Shown here: piece after piece, positions 22,781-35,394 of the stretch
Position numbering within the stretch: position 1 is the stretch's first letter
How the letters are laid out: each line of letters begins with the position of its first letter
Assembly (NCBI RefSeq): GCF_036850765.1
Contig: NC_089492.1
Coordinates: forward strand, 72,232,482-72,296,481
Direction: 5' to 3'
Length of the DNA: 64,000 bases
Origin: Saccopteryx bilineata
Taxonomy: Eukaryota; Chordata; Mammalia; Chiroptera; Emballonuridae
Notes under the pieces: model-generated
The model's database searches: none
What the model saw: the letters and a program-made list of their open reading frames with translations, nothing else
Told to the model about the DNA's origin: nothing
Translations under genes and position numbers: made by a program

Positions 22781-22901
22781 CCTATCACCATTGCCATATT
22801 CTTTTGGTTAGAAGTAAGGCACAGTTCCTTTTCAATCTTAAGGGAAGGAAATAACCCACATACTTTAATGCCAGGAATGGGGATGATTTGTTGCCACCTA
22901 T
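22781..22901 (+). repeat. Second copy of the 121-base direct duplication
   Basis: Nearly identical to 22406-22527 and in the same orientation, 375 bases downstream. There is no poly-A tail or inverted terminus at the joins, so this looks like a local duplication and not a transposition. Confidence 0.9.
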
Positions 22902-23024
22902 TGGACAATTATAACCATCTCTGAAGATAAGAGAAAATATGATCTATGATTACATAAGCTTGAGTCAATCATTCTACCTCTGGATCCACGGCCAGCATGT
23001 GTTATCAAAGAAAGATAAGTAAGG

Positions 23025-23395
23025 CCCTGGCTGGTTTGCTCAGTAGTAGAGCATCGGCCTGATGTGTGGATGTCCTAGGTTAGATTCCTGGTCAGGACAC
23101 ACAGGAGAAACACCCATCTGCTTCTCCACCCCTACCCCTCTTGCTTCTCTCTCTCTTCTCTTCCCCTTCTGCAGCCATGGCTTGATAGGAGTGAGGTTGC
23201 CCTGGGTGCTGAGGATGGCTCCATGACCTCCGCCTCAGGTGCTAAAAAATGACTCCAGTTGCAATGAAGCAAGGGTCCCAGATGGGCAGAGCATCGCCCC
23301 CTAGTGGGCTTGCTGGATGGATCTTGGTCAGGGTGCATGAGGGAGTCTGTCTCTGCCTCCCCATCTTTTCACTGAATAAAGAAAGAAAAGAAGGA
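23025..23395 (+). mobile_element. SINE, long type, sense
   Basis: GGCCCTGGCTGGTTTGCTCA head, long body and GAATAAAGAAAG at the 3' end, running into a (GGAA)n array. A target duplication was not clear because the tail has expanded. Confidence 0.88.
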
Positions 23396-23461
23396 AGGAA
23401 GGAAGGAAGGAAGGAAGGAAGGAAGGAAGGAAGGAAGGAAGGAAGGAAGGAAGGAAGGGAG
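23390..23461 (+). repeat. (GGAA)n microsatellite
   Basis: About 17 tetranucleotide units grown from the purine-rich SINE tail. The antisense poly Leu-Pro-Ser frame across it is an artefact. Confidence 0.95.
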
Positions 23462-23469
23462 GATGAGTA

Positions 23470-24430
23470 AAAAATAGTCTGTGGATTCAAGTCCAAAATT
23501 AGGTCTTATCTATTTCCTTTCAAAACTAATTTTAATTATATCATTTTTTATAAATACTTTTTAAAGTTTATATATGAAGTTATTACTTAGAGATTTTTTC
23601 ATCCTGAGTTTTTACAATTGGAAAAGCATCCCATTGATTTGTCCTAAAATGATTCAGTTGATCAAAGTAACTTGGTTATAACTATATAGTTGTATCATTT
23701 ATAGAGAAAAGCTGTCTCTAGGCCAAGAGTTTGCTTGCAAAATGGATAGAGTTGTCAGTTAAGGCATCATATCATGTAATAATAAGTTCTTGTTTCTACT
23801 TAAACATTTTAAATAACATCTGAGGATCTGTTGTATTCTATGATTTTGTGGTAGGGGCCCATCTGTATAATATCTCTTTTATTTCTTACCACAACCCTGG
23901 AAAACAAATGGAGTGGTTGCCATTTTATAAAAACAGGAACTGTGGTTAAGGCACCATGGATCTGCATTAGGCAGCAAAGATGACTTAGAGGGAAGTATCA
24001 GAAATAGAGGGGGGAAACCAAAGAAGTAAGATATCCCAGAAGGAGTGATGAACTGTACAATGCATAGGTTTAGAGCTGTCATAACATTCAGACAAAAATA
24101 TTTCCATAATGTTAAGCAATACCAGAGGTCACTGGTGATTTAGCAAGAAGATGAAGTCAGTGGAGTGATGGAGATAGAAGCCAGTAAAGATTGTGTTGAG
24201 AAATTACAGGTGGTGAAAAGGTTGGATAGGGTACATAGTTACTTCAGAAAATTTGGTTCTAAAGGGAAGGAAGCAGACAAAGCATGGTTATTGGGAGAAG
24301 AGAATTTTATTTTGATCCAATTATTTTTGATAAGTTCATGATTTTCAGATTTGAGAAGGTTGATAAACTTAACTGTTGTTTGGAAGGAGCAGGTAAGCAT
24401 TGCAAAATAAAAGATACAGGAGAAAATTTA
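23470..24430. other. Mostly unassigned, one MIR-like remnant
   Basis: TCTCTTTTATTTCTTACCAC to about 23950 has the layout of a MIR 3' core (ACAACCCTGG...CCATTTTATAAAAACAGG). The remainder is unassigned. Confidence 0.45.
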
Positions 24431-24434
24431 GCCT

Positions 24435-24963
24435 AAGAAACCCAAAAGTAGTCTGAAAGAATACATGCACCCGTATGTTCATTGCGGCATTCTTTACGAT
24501 AGCCAAGGTATGGAAGCAGTCCTAGTGACCGCCAATAGCCGAGTGGATAAAAACGTTGTGGTACATGTATACAATGGAATATTAGTCAGCCTTAAAAAAT
24601 ATATAATCTTACCATTTGCCACAGCGTGCATGACCCTGGAGGGTATTATGCTCAATGGAATAAGTCAGTCAGAGAAAAACAAATATCATGTTATTTTATT
24701 TATATGTGGAATCTAAAGATCAAAAAAAAAATGAATGAACAAAATTGAAACAGGCTTATAAACACAGAAAGTAGACTAATGGTTGCCAAGAGGGAGGGGG
24801 TTTGGGAAACTGGCAGAAAGAGGTGAAGGGATTAGAAGTACTAATTGGTAGTTACAAAATAGTCATGGGGATGTAAAGACATAAGGAATAGAGTCAATAA
24901 TATTGTAATAACTATGTATGGTGCCAGGTGGGTACTGGAACTATCAGCAGGAACACTTTGTAA

Positions 24964-25019
<56 letters not shown>

Positions 25020-25090
25020 TATCTAGCTACTATGCTGTACACTTTAAACCAATAAAATATTAAACAGAAACTATAATTGAAAAATAAAGC
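24435..25090 (+). mobile_element. L1 3' end, sense, old
   Basis: TTCATTGCGGCATTCTTTAC and ACAATGGAATATTAGTCAGC are ORF2 C-terminal landmarks. A 3' UTR follows (GGTTGCCAAGAGGGAGGGGG, CACTTTAAACCAATAAAATA). A (TA)n array interrupts it at 24967-25016. Confidence 0.85.
24967..25016. repeat. (AT)n microsatellite
   Basis: About 24 AT dinucleotide units within the L1 3' UTR. Confidence 0.97.
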
Positions 25091-25094
25091 AAAA

Positions 25095-26390
25095 AAATTA
25101 AAAAGACATAAAAGATGCAGGAAATAAATTTCCCTTTTATTCTGAAAAGAGATTGGGATATAATTTAGAGCACAGGTGGATTAATTGGTCACAAACACCA
25201 AATTTTTAAGTTTTGAGGCCAAGACTTGCCCAGGTCTTAATCAGAAAAAGGAAAAATTCTTTCCTAGAGGATGACGAGCATTTTCACACTTTCCTCCTCT
25301 TTCCATAGACATGGCCAGAAATATTTCTGAGCTAGTTCATTGATTATTTCCCCAGAGGCTCTTTTAATGAACTAAAAAGCTGAATGGAATATGGATAAAT
25401 ATGGGGAAAATCGTGTTGTTGGTGAGTTAACAGTTCTGCTTGAATAGAGACTAGATATTAAGGGAGGAAATTCAAGAAGGTGATAATTATTGATGAGCAG
25501 TTCCAAATCCATCCTAGTTGCAGAGTCCTAATTTTAGACAGAAAATCTGAACAGCAGAAGTGAGAGACAAGTCAGGGATCACAACAGGATTACCGTTAAA
25601 GCTTGGATTATTTTAACCAGTCTGAACATCACTAAATTTCTCTGTCAAAACAGTATGCAGGTGGTGTTAGAAAGTGTTACCAGAAAAAGAGCTTACACTT
25701 TCAGTGATGATTTAATCATTATTCACTCCCAGGCAATGAAGTTTCCTGTCTCCATTTAGTATTTCATGATTGTTTATATTTTTATTAAAGGTTATAACAT
25801 TTTAAATGCAATCAAACCACATTTGGTAATGGTTTGTTATACCTATAATCATTTTGTCATCTCAACAAGTCACACTATTGCTCTGAACTTTAGATTTTTG
25901 ATCCACTAAAATAAAAAATGTATATAATCATCTCTAAGTTTCCCTTGACATAATAAAATTGCTTGTTTCTAAGTTTATAATGAAATCTGTTTATAGGAAT
26001 AGCGATACGCCTATGAGACTCAATGGTAAAATCTTTTGTAGGCAGGGTGTCTTGGTGACAGTTGGGGGCAATGAGAAGACTGGGCATTAGCTACATCAGA
26101 AGCAACAGAAGGAGTTCAGTTCTGAGACACTCCATGAATATGTGCAGAGTACAAAAGAGCGTGGCCAAGGAGGGGATCTCTAACAAGTTGCCCAATGAGA
26201 GACCAAAAGCAGATTCAGAGAACAAAGGTATGAAGAACTGAGGGAAAAAATCCCAAAGCCATAGTCAAGGAGAGAAGTGAGTGGTGAATAGACTCTGGAC
26301 ATGATCTGGGACATAATTGTTGTCTTTGCTTGTATTTTATCTGTTTATTAAGGCATCTTGTGCAGAAGGATTCCAGTGTTTATGATAGAT
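25095..26390. other. No recognised feature
   Basis: About 1.3 kb of unique-looking AT-rich sequence with no supported gene or repeat. Confidence 0.4.
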
Positions 26391-26392
26391 TT

Positions 26393-26675
26393 GGCCCTGC
26401 CCAGTTGGCTCAGTGTTAGAGCATTGCCCCAGCATGTGGTTATCCTGTGTTAGATTCCTGGTCAAGCGCCCACCTGCTTCTCCACTCCTTCCTCTCTCAC
26501 TTTACTTTCTCTCTCTCTTCCCTTCCGGCAGCCATGGCTTGATTGGAGCGAGTTGGTCCCAGGTACAGGATAGTTCCTTGGTCTCAGCCTCAGGAGCTAA
26601 AGAACTTGGTGCTGAACAATGGAGCAACACCCCAGAAGGGCATTGCACCCCGGTAGAGCCTTACAAAGCTTAGGT
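26393..26675 (+). mobile_element. SINE, long type, sense, degraded and 3'-truncated
   Basis: GGCCCTGCCCAGTTGGCTCA head and GCCATGGCTTGATTGGAGCG body are recognisable. It stops without an A-rich tail near GAGCCTTACAAAGC, so the 3' end is lost. Confidence 0.82.
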
Positions 26676-26679
26676 TCCA

Positions 26680-27249
26680 GAATACACACCAGATTGTGGA
26701 CCATTCAAGAGTGTGATATTTAATAACCAAAAGGAAATGCTATATGTATTAGTTTAGAATCTCTTTTAGAAGTAAACAGCAGAAAAATAAATTCAAACTG
26801 ACTTTAAAAAGTGAAATTATTGGTATATGTAACTAAAAGCTCAGGATACGGACAGGTTTTAGACAGAGCATAAATTAGAGGCTTTAAAATAATGTCATTG
26901 TGGGTCTTTTTAGCCCTTGTCACCTTCCCCAATATGACAGTTGGTGAGGGAACAAGTAACCACTCAAAACAAATTGGCTTCCTGTCAATGAAAGAGGGAA
27001 AATGAAGGCTTTGGGACTAAACAACCAATTATTTCCTCCATGATGATGAATGTTGGTGTCTGTTCCCCTCCTATACCCACTCAGGGTGCTTTACAGTGTC
27101 TCAGTTCCCCAGTATATAGACACAAAAATGCCCTCCTCCTTACCTCACTTGATGCCCAGTGGCACCCTCTAGGTTCAGGCATACATAGAAAAGGAAGGTA
27201 TGCCCACAGACTGCCCATGTAGTTAAGAGGGTAGAGACTTGAAGCTGGT
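26680..27249. other. No recognised feature
   Basis: Unassigned sequence, no supported open frame. Confidence 0.35.
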
Positions 27250-27263
27250 AAAATGCTACTTCT

Positions 27264-27654
27264 TCTTTTTTTTTTTTTTGTATTTTTCTGAAGCTGGAAA
27301 CGGGGAGAGACAGTCAGACAGACTCCCGCATGCGCCCGACCAGGATCCACCCGGCACGTCCACCAGGGGTGACGCTCTTCCCACCAGGGGGCAATGCTCT
27401 GCCCCTCCGGGGCATCGCTCTGCTGCGACCAGAGCCACTCTAGCGCCTGGGGCAGAGGCCAAGGAGCCATCCCCAGTGCCCGGGCCATCTTTGCTCCAAT
27501 GGAGCCTTGGCTGCGGGAGGGGAAGAGAGAGACAGAGAGGAAGGGGGGGTGGAGAAGCAAATGGGTGCTTCTCCTATGTGCCCTGGCCGGGAATCGAACC
27601 CAGGTCCCCCGCACACCAGGCCGACGCTCTACCGCTGAGCAAACTGGCCAGGGC
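27264..27654 (-). mobile_element. SINE, long type, antisense, well preserved
   Basis: A T run, then CTGAAGCTGGAAACGGGGAG through to the head CTACCGCTGAGCAAACTGGC. The target duplication AAATGCTACTTCT lies at 27251-27263 and 27655-27667. Frames of 68-191 codons over it are artefacts. Confidence 0.94.
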
Positions 27655-27667
27655 AAATGCTACTTCT

Positions 27668-28850
27668 GCATGCAGAATTTTAGGCCAGTCGGTGGCCTAA
27701 GCTGTAAGGCATATGGAAAACAATATTTATCTTGCTCCATTGGCTGGTGGTCCAGGTGACTTGTCCTCCAATCCGTTGAGCTGGAGTCGGCTCTGTGCCC
27801 CACTATGGCTTGTCTTCAGACCTTGTTCTGGTGCCTGGACTGGAACTTCTGGACACAGGATGTCATTTGTGGTGATATTCCCAGGGTGGGCTCCCAGTTT
27901 CTAAACCTCAAGATTTAGCAACAGTCTCCATTCCTCTCTCCTAGTATACATCCCTGGAAACCTTTTCCAAACAGAAACTTCAAACTATAACTACTTCCAT
28001 GCCACTGGAATCAAAAAGAATTGACCTTGAAACTCTTTCCACCCAATGCTTTTTTCAAAGTGAAACTACATTATTCTATCCAACTTAAATGTTTTAAAAC
28101 AAAATACAAATTTAATCTCAAGTAGGAATATATGCCCAAATGAGAAGAATAAAACAAGTAAATTCCAGACCAATAAATTTTGAGGCTAATATGAAATTAT
28201 GAAACATATCTATGTCCATTTTCCTCAACAAACATCAACTCACTAGAGAAACGTAGGAGAATAAACCTTGGTGATTAAGAATTGGCTTGAATGTTAGACA
28301 AATTTAGAGATAACAGTTTTTCATAAAGTTTATTTTTTTTTGTTTTTATTTGTTGTTTTGTGGTTTTTAAATAAAATATTTACAAATCACTCATTCTGTT
28401 TTGGAGGCCCAGTAAATTATTAACTAATGATACATGTGATGTTGGTGATGAAATATTGCCAAAATAGGCTATGTTCCTTGGCTAAGTAATCCATGAAAGC
28501 TTATTCAGTCCACTAAGGAAGGATGATGCTGCTGAAAAAGTACGACGTGGAGTTTCAGCCCTCTCTACTTCTCCATCTCTTGGAATTTTTAGAAATACAT
28601 TTCTATACTGGAAACCTTATGCCTCATGTAAAGAGCTGATCCAAATATTCACATGTTCTCATGAAAACACACACGCTTAAAAGGCAGGGAAAGTGAGTAG
28701 TGGAAGTGATTTCATTTGCAAAGTGGGATAGTTTAATTGCTACCCTTCACTCTCTTCCCTTCTGAGTCACACTTTATTGACATGCACTTGTCCTGTATCC
28801 TAAATTCACCCTTTGCTAATTTTTTGGTGCCTGAAAGGAAGATCAGCTGG
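27668..28850. other. No recognised feature
   Basis: About 1.2 kb without a recognisable element. There is a T-rich patch at 28325-28365. Confidence 0.4.
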
Positions 28851-28866
28851 AAATAAGGAAGTTGAG

Positions 28867-29196
28867 GCCAGTGGCTCAGTGGATAGAGCGTTGTCTCGGC
28901 GTATGTATGTCCAGGTTTGATTCCCAGTCAGGGCACACAGGAGAAGTGACCATCTGCTTCCCACCACTCTTTCTCTCTCTCTTCCCCTCCCACAACCAGT
29001 GGCTCGATTGATTCAAGTGTTGGCCATGGGTGCTGAGAATAGCTCTGTTGGTCCCAGCATCAGCCTCAGGTGCAAAAAATAGCTCAGTATTTGAGCATTG
29101 GCCTCAGATGTCATTGTGGGGTGGATCATGGCCGGTGTGCATGTGAAAGTCTGTCTCACTATCTCCCTTCCTCTCACAAAAAAAAAAAAAAAAAAG
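28867..29196 (+). mobile_element. SINE, long type, sense, 5'-shortened
   Basis: It starts inside the usual head (GCCAGTGGCTCAGTGGATAG), has the B box GGTTTGATTCCC, and ends in an A run at 29179-29195. The target duplication AAATAAGGAAGTTGAG / AAATAAGAAAGTTGAG lies at 28851-28866 and 29197-29212. Confidence 0.9.
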
Positions 29197-29384
29197 AAAT
29201 AAGAAAGTTGAGATAAAAAAGAAAGAAATACTGTATCTTGAGGGTCTACCTGTACTTCCAGATATGGCTAAGAAGACTGTGAAATTGCATATGCTACGCC
29301 AATGTCCAACACTTCTACCACCCTCAAAATAATCTTTTCCTTTTACTAACAATAAAGAAAGTATGAGGGTGAGGGAAATAATAT

Positions 29385-29865
29385 CTTTACTTACTTACTA
29401 TGTTTCAGGCACCAATTAGGATAATTTACATATGTTGTTTCATTTAATCCCCAAAGAGATTAAATACTGTAATTTTATCACTATTTAATTTTATAACATC
29501 TTAAAAGGTGTTACTGAAACCTATTAATTCTCACAACAAGCCTATGAAGTAGGCATTTTTCATACTCGTATTTTAATGATAAAAACTAAGAGTCAATTTA
29601 ATTATTAGGTTATTTTGGACAATGATGCTACTCTGGAGTCGTGGCTTATTAGTTTTACAACAGGACCAACCTTCACCAGAGTGATAGAGCCTAAATGGGA
29701 GGTGCGGCTGGATCCTTTACCTGTGCAGTGACTGTACTCAAGAGGAGTTCCCTCTGATTTTTCAGTGATAGCAAATGGTTTGCTCAACACCACACAGCCA
29801 GAAAGTGGTAGGATTTAAACTCAAAGCACTTCTTGCAACTTCAAACTCTTTCCACAATACTCTTC
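29385..29865 (+). mobile_element. MIR-like fragments
   Basis: Three short stretches match MIR order: TTTCAGGCACCAATTAGGAT near 29405, CACAACAAGCCTATGAAGTA near 29533, and CACCACACAGCCAGAAAGTG near 29788. About 170 unassigned bases separate the second and third. Confidence 0.55.
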
Positions 29866-30016
29866 CTCTTGAGTGAAAGGACCAGCATTCAGAATGCCAG
29901 TGTCTTCACCTGCTGAATGTGATTGCAGATGTACACACGTCACTCCCTGTGATTCCTCTTATGGGTCTTTGCACATCTCAGTCCTGTAATTTTTAGGCAA
30001 TCATTTAGATACCTCT

Positions 30017-30776
30017 TGTGTTAGCAGAATGATAGCCTTCCAAAGATGTCCACATCCTAATTTTTTAAACCTGCGAATATGTTACCTTACATGGCAAAGG
30101 AGACTTTGGAGATAAGAATAAGGACCTTGAGTTGGGAAGTTTCTCCTGGACTATCTAGGGAGAAGCCCAGTGTAATCATAAGGGTTCTTATAGAGGCAGG
30201 AGTGTCAGACTTAGAGAAGGAGAAGTGGTGACAGAAGCAGAGGCTGGAGTGATGGGACCACCAGCCAAGGACTTTAGGAAGCCTCTAGAAGCTGGTAAAA
30301 GGCAAGGAGGAAGATTTTCCACGAGAAGCTCTAGAACAGGGGTCGAGAACCTATGGCTTGTGAACCAGATGTGGCTCTTTTGATGGCTGCATCTGGCTCG
30401 CAAACACATTTTTAATAAAAAAAATAATAATATTAAAAATATAAAACATTCTCATGTATTACAATCCATTCATTTCCTACCATTCATGTTCATGGTTGCA
30501 GGTGGTTGGAGCCAATCACAGCTGTTCTCCAGGACAACACCAAATTTTTATTGGATAATACCTAACGTACACGGGTTGTTGTATGGCTCTTACAGAATTA
30601 CATTTTAAAATATGTGGTGTTCATGGTTCTCTCAGCCCTGCTCTAGAAGGAATACAGCTATGCTGGCACCTTGATTTTGGACTTCTTGCCTCCAGAAGAG
30701 TTAAGTTCTAAATTTGTGTTGTTTTGAGCCACTAAGCTTGTGATAATTGGTTACAGCAGCAAGAGGAAACAAATAT
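30017..30776 (+). mobile_element. MLT1-like MaLR LTR, sense, split by a hAT
   Basis: GATGTCCACATCCTAATTTT, GTAATCATAAGGGTTCTTAT, AAGCCTCTAGAAGCTGG and TTGTGTTGTTTTGAGCCACT appear in the order of an MLT1 LTR. It is interrupted at 30337-30640 by a short hAT element. No internal retroviral sequence is attached, so it is a solo LTR. Confidence 0.8.
30337..30640 (+). mobile_element. Non-autonomous hAT, deletion derivative of the element at 44520
   Basis: It begins CAGGGGTCGAGAACCTATGG and ends ATGGTTCTCTCAGCCCTG, with a perfect octamer CTCTAGAA on each side (30329-30336 and 30641-30648). The left 200 bases and right 90 bases match the ends of the 2.8-kb hAT at 44520-47335. The transposase gene is missing, and the right terminus has lost about 15 bases near the end. 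Confidence 0.93.
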
Positions 30777-30949
30777 ACCTCTCTTCTTCTCTTTTTTTCA
30801 TTTTTTGACCATACTTCTCCTTACTAATCTACTCAAATGCCTTGGTATTACAGACCAGGTAATTATTAATATTTCTAATAATAGCAAACATTTATTTTTC
30901 ATTATTTGCTTGTGTTATCCCACTTGATATTCATTAAAATTCTAAATTT

Positions 30950-31312
30950 TTTTTTTACCTGAATAGAATAGTGGTTGCCAGAGGCCAGGGGTTCAGGGAA
31001 ATTGGAAAATGTTGGCCAAAGGGTACAAACTTCTAGTTATATAATGAGTAAATTCTGGCGATCTCATGCACAGCATGGTGATCACAGTTAACAAAGCTGT
31101 ATGATACACTTGAATTGCTGAGAATAGGTCTTAAATATTCTCACCATACAGAAACATGGCAACTAGGTGAGGTGCCATGCATATTAACTACTGTAATTTT
31201 GGTTATCCTTTCATAGTATATACCTGTATCAAATCGACATGTTACACCGTAAACATACACAGCGTTTTATGTCAATTATATCTCTATGAAACTGGGGGAT
31301 ATTTTCACTCCC
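30950..31312 (+). mobile_element. Old L1 3' UTR, sense
   Basis: TAGTGGTTGCCAGAGGCCAG, CATGCACAGCATGGTGATCA and AAATCGACATGTTACACCGT follow the order of an old L1 3' UTR. Confidence 0.75.
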
Positions 31313-31997
31313 TGTGGCTACAGTTCTTTTTTCTATGCATAATGTCAAACTAAATGTGAGCCACAGCTTCCATCTGTTCCTACTCACTACCTATTTGGTT
31401 TATCCAGAAAGTAAATTAGTAATAACATGGGGTCCTTTGCATAGCTGAGCTTTCCCCAAAGTGAGAGTAAACAGATTGGGTTGATGCTATAAGCCACCAG
31501 TGCATTAATTATTTCAATTAATATTAATACATATTATATGATTAATATTAATTAATTAATATTAGTCTGCTGCTTGGAAAATGCCTCTGCTTTCTGGGTC
31601 TCCACTACCTCCTCATATTAATGGACTCTGTGTCTCTTCCTGGACTTCTGCCCCTTTTACTAGTCTGTCCACTAAAAAAATTGTTTTTTTTCTCATCTAG
31701 AGTTTTGTCAAAGCTTTCTTACAACCCCCTACAGGGAAAGTGGTTTGGTTTGAAACTCTCTGTGCAAAGAGAGTGTTAGTTTGAAGGAGTGTCTCAAAAT
31801 GAGAGTAATGGAAGTGTTTTTATAGGGCTCTGAAGGTTGGGCTATTAGTCACTGACTGGACAGTGGCAGGGCAGAAGTTAGGGAGAAAGGTCTTATAAAC
31901 TAGGACACTTGCTGGACCAGCCAGTGGTCTTATTTTTGGAACATGTGTGTCCTCATAGGGTTTCTGTTAAATCAATTTGTTTTTAAAAATGCTTAAG
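31313..31997. other. No recognised element, one AT-rich palindromic patch
   Basis: Positions 31510-31565 hold interlaced TTAATATTAATT motifs that could fold back. The rest is unassigned. Confidence 0.4.
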
Positions 31998-32321
31998 CTT
32001 TTTTTTTTTTTTTTTTTTTTAGCGCGAGAGAGAGACAGACAGGAAGGGAGAGAGATGAGAAGCATTAATTCTTTGTAGCATCACCTTAGTTTTTCATTGA
32101 TTGCTTTCTCATATGTGCTTTGATTGGGGGGCTCCAGCTGAGCCAGTGACCCCTTGCTCAAGCCAGTGACCGTGGTCATGTCTATGATCCCACGGTCAGG
32201 TCAGCGACCCACACTCAAGCTGGATGAGCCTGCACTAAAGCTGGCGACCTCTGAGTTTCAAACCTGGGTTCTCATCATCCCAGACCTATGCTCTATCCAC
32301 TGCTCTACTACCTGGTCAGGT
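31998..32321 (-). mobile_element. SINE, GCCTGACCAGG type, antisense
   Basis: A T run, GA-rich body, AGTTTTTCATTGATTGCTTT, then the reversed head ending CTACTACCTGGTCAGG. A target duplication was not obvious. Confidence 0.9.
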
Positions 32322-33146
32322 GAAAAAAGGTTTGAAGATTTAACTCTCTACTTTGAACCGTTTCAAGGTCAACTTTGTTAACCCAAACATGCTTCTGGGG
32401 ACTTTTTCAAACTAAGAGCACCTTCCTTTGTTTCTGCACACTTTATTGATTGGAAGCATTTCCAGAGGCTTTGTAATTACAGCCTTTTCTTAAAATAATT
32501 AAATTCTTAGAAATGATGTCCTTCTCTTCTAGGCTCTGTTAGGGATATAAAAATTATGGCACCCTAGTAGAAATTAGAATCAAAGGGGTAAGATTCTTTT
32601 GTTTAAGATCACGTATTTTCCTTTAGGTGATATTATGAAGTGGGGTTTATTCTGTTTATTATTCTCAACTTTTAGTTGAGGAAACTGATGCTAAGGATGA
32701 TAAGTAACTTGTGTAAAGTGTGACAATGGGTTGTGATATCTCTGCTATTTGAGCTATGACTTGTTGAAAACTTCCTATGAGAAGCCTACAATGTGCGTGC
32801 AAACCCCTTGCACACTCTGTTTCCTCATTTCTCTATGCTTTGAAACTTTTTCTGTTGATAAATCATATTATGGATTTTTGTTCATGTCTCTGTTAGGGAA
32901 AAAATGCAATTAAGAATAATTCTAAAGTGTGAAAGTCTTCAATATAAAATGCTTCTGAGAGGGAAGCCTCCTACATTTTGCCATGGGGACAGCTGAAGTC
33001 AACTGTGGTATATTCTGTTTGTAAGGAGCTAATGAGAAATCTTGAGGACAACTTCTCATACATCCACTCTCCTCATCCTCACTCCCACCGAGGATCTGTC
33101 TCTGCCACACCCCAGCACATAGGAAGAAACTCAGACTCGCCCCAGG
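32322..33146. other. No recognised feature
   Basis: About 800 unassigned bases. Confidence 0.35.
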
Positions 33147-33154
33147 GTCTATAA

Positions 33155-33486
33155 CAGGGGTCCCAAAACTTTTTACACAGGGGGCCAGTTCACTGTCCCT
33201 CAGACTGTTGGAGGGCCGAACTATAAAAAAACTATGAACAAATCCCTATGAACACTGCACAGATCTTATTTTAAAGTTAAAAAAAAAAAAGGAAACAAAT
33301 ACAATATTTAAAATAAAGAACAAGTAAATTTAAATCAACAAACTGACCAGTATTTCAATGGGAACTATGCTTCTCTCTCACTGACCACCAATGAAAGAGA
33401 TGCCCCTTCCGGAAGTGTGGCAGGGGCCAGATAAATGGCCTCAGGGGGCCAGATGCGGCCCGCGAGCTGTAGTTTGGAGACCCCTG
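33155..33486 (-). mobile_element. Non-autonomous hAT, CAGGGGTCCCCAAACT family, antisense
   Basis: A 332-bp reverse-oriented copy of the element at 16075, ending GTAGTTTGGAGACCCCTG. The perfect octamer GTCTATAA flanks it at 33147-33154 and 33487-33494. Confidence 0.95.
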
Positions 33487-33777
33487 GTCTATAATATAAG
33501 GTCAGCTGCAATGTGACTACTTTGCCAAAAGTTGACATTGTGACTGGCACGCTCCTGGAACTGGGGCTCTTGACCTGTGTCCCCACCAGATCTGAGCAAA
33601 TGTGTGGGTGTAAATACATCATCAGAGAGGACATGGCCATCTAGCTTATTAGGAATATACTTGGAGTCCAGTGAATGTCTGAGAATTTTGTTATTGTTCT
33701 GGTAAGATAGCCCCCAGACCTACTTGGTGCTAAGATGGGTATCTAGATGTCCATTGTGTGTGTGTCAGGGAGAGATG

Positions 33778-33780
33778 ATT

Positions 33781-33824
<44 letters not shown>
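33778..33824. repeat. (GATA)n microsatellite
   Basis: About 11 GATA units, lightly interrupted at the left end. Confidence 0.95.
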
Positions 33825-35394
33825 CTGATTTTGGTTGCTGATACAGGGAAAATGATTATCTCTTTATTACGGGAGGAAAATGGGAGTCTGCCACGTGCAA
33901 GGCATATTTGTTCCTAACACTGATCACTTCTCCTGGTGTCACATCAGCCAACCAGGGTTGAGGATGATGTGAACAGTGTGCAGCACAGGGCTCCTGTTCT
34001 ACTACACCTATGTAGGAGCAATCACAGTTACTCCTTACAACACTCCCATGAGCAAGCTATGTTAATAATCATCTCACTAATGAGGGCACTTCCAAGAGAA
34101 CAATTAATTTGTCAGAGATGATACAACTAAAGTTTGGCTTTGGGAGTTGTATTCAGTTAGGTTAAATAGGTTGGCCAAAGTTGGTACGCTAGGGTTGACT
34201 TTGGAATCAACTTGGTTCAGTATCAATCCAACACCAGGTTGAAGTCCATTATAATCTCTGCCTCTGCTGTGTATTTTAAGACAGGTGACCACAAGGTTTC
34301 TTTCACACCACTGTACTTATTGAAATACAAGTGTTTTAGGGCTTGTTTTCTCTATAATGTTTAGTAATGACTCATATTAACCTAGCAATTATATGAAAAT
34401 ATAAGCATCAGGAGCCCCAAATTAATGGAAGTAAATGTTTATCAGATAAATTCATATTTGTCTACTAATTTTCTTTTAGGTAAGACAACTCTCTTCTGTG
34501 CTGATTTTCCTGGGTTGTAATGACCAGTATTATCTTGTATCATACTTTTCATTTCTCTGGAAGTTCACACATGTCCAAATCTGTTTAGAAGGTAATGAGT
34601 CAGATTTACAGACCACAGAGAAAGGGAGGAAGGTATTCTGGTCTCATTGAAGGTCTGAATCCATTCCTGTTACAGAGCAGATAGAAACTTAAATGGATTA
34701 TTTAAATCAATATATAAAATTAATCATCATCTTAAAAACCCTGTTAACACTCTTGAGATCGAATGAAAGGCTGCTGTCTTCAGTCGTGTTTGAAGGTGGT
34801 TTTTCTTGTTTGAAAAGTCAGGAAGATAATATTGTTTCTGAAGCCAAAATTTAGTCCCTCATGAGTGGAATTTACCATGTAAATTATGTAGGTCGTGTAA
34901 ACATTGTTTCTGGCTTTCAAAAAATATCGAGGACTTCACTATTTCCAATTGGAAAACAAAGCCAAGCGAATGGGAATTGGTAAAAAGGATTATGAAAAAC
35001 ACAGTGTTCCCTTCGGCTGGCTTCTCTCTCTCTGCTTACTCATTATAGCCATTATGTTTGCAGGACAATTAAAGTGAGGAAAATGATCATCAGGAAACCT
35101 CCTAGACACTCTCACAGCGTCTCATTGAATCCAGGAGATGCAGTTATTACTGTCATTACTTAAGAGACAGGACAGCCTGAAGCTTACATGTTTTGATAAA
35201 ATTATGGCTTACTTTACTTAGTAAATCCAGAATTAAGTATTATTTTCTAGTAAATACAGAAATATGTCATTAACAAGTTAACCAGCATTTTCTGCCCACC
35301 TCCATCAGAACAATCAGGGCACTTACTTCAGGCCTATGTCCTTTGTCCCATGTTTCTCCACTAAACCTAGGTAAAGCAAAGCCCACAGGACCCT
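33825..35394. other. Mostly unassigned, MIR-like remnant near 34020-34140
   Basis: TTACTCCTTACAACACTCCC and ATCATCTCACTAATGAGGGC (34030-34087) fit a decayed MIR. A similar weak trace is near 35100-35180. Nothing else was recognised. Confidence 0.4.

Noticed and set aside
23390..23461. Regular short repeats considered as an array
   Set aside because: A simple (GGAA)n microsatellite without spacers. No CRISPR-like structure anywhere in the window.
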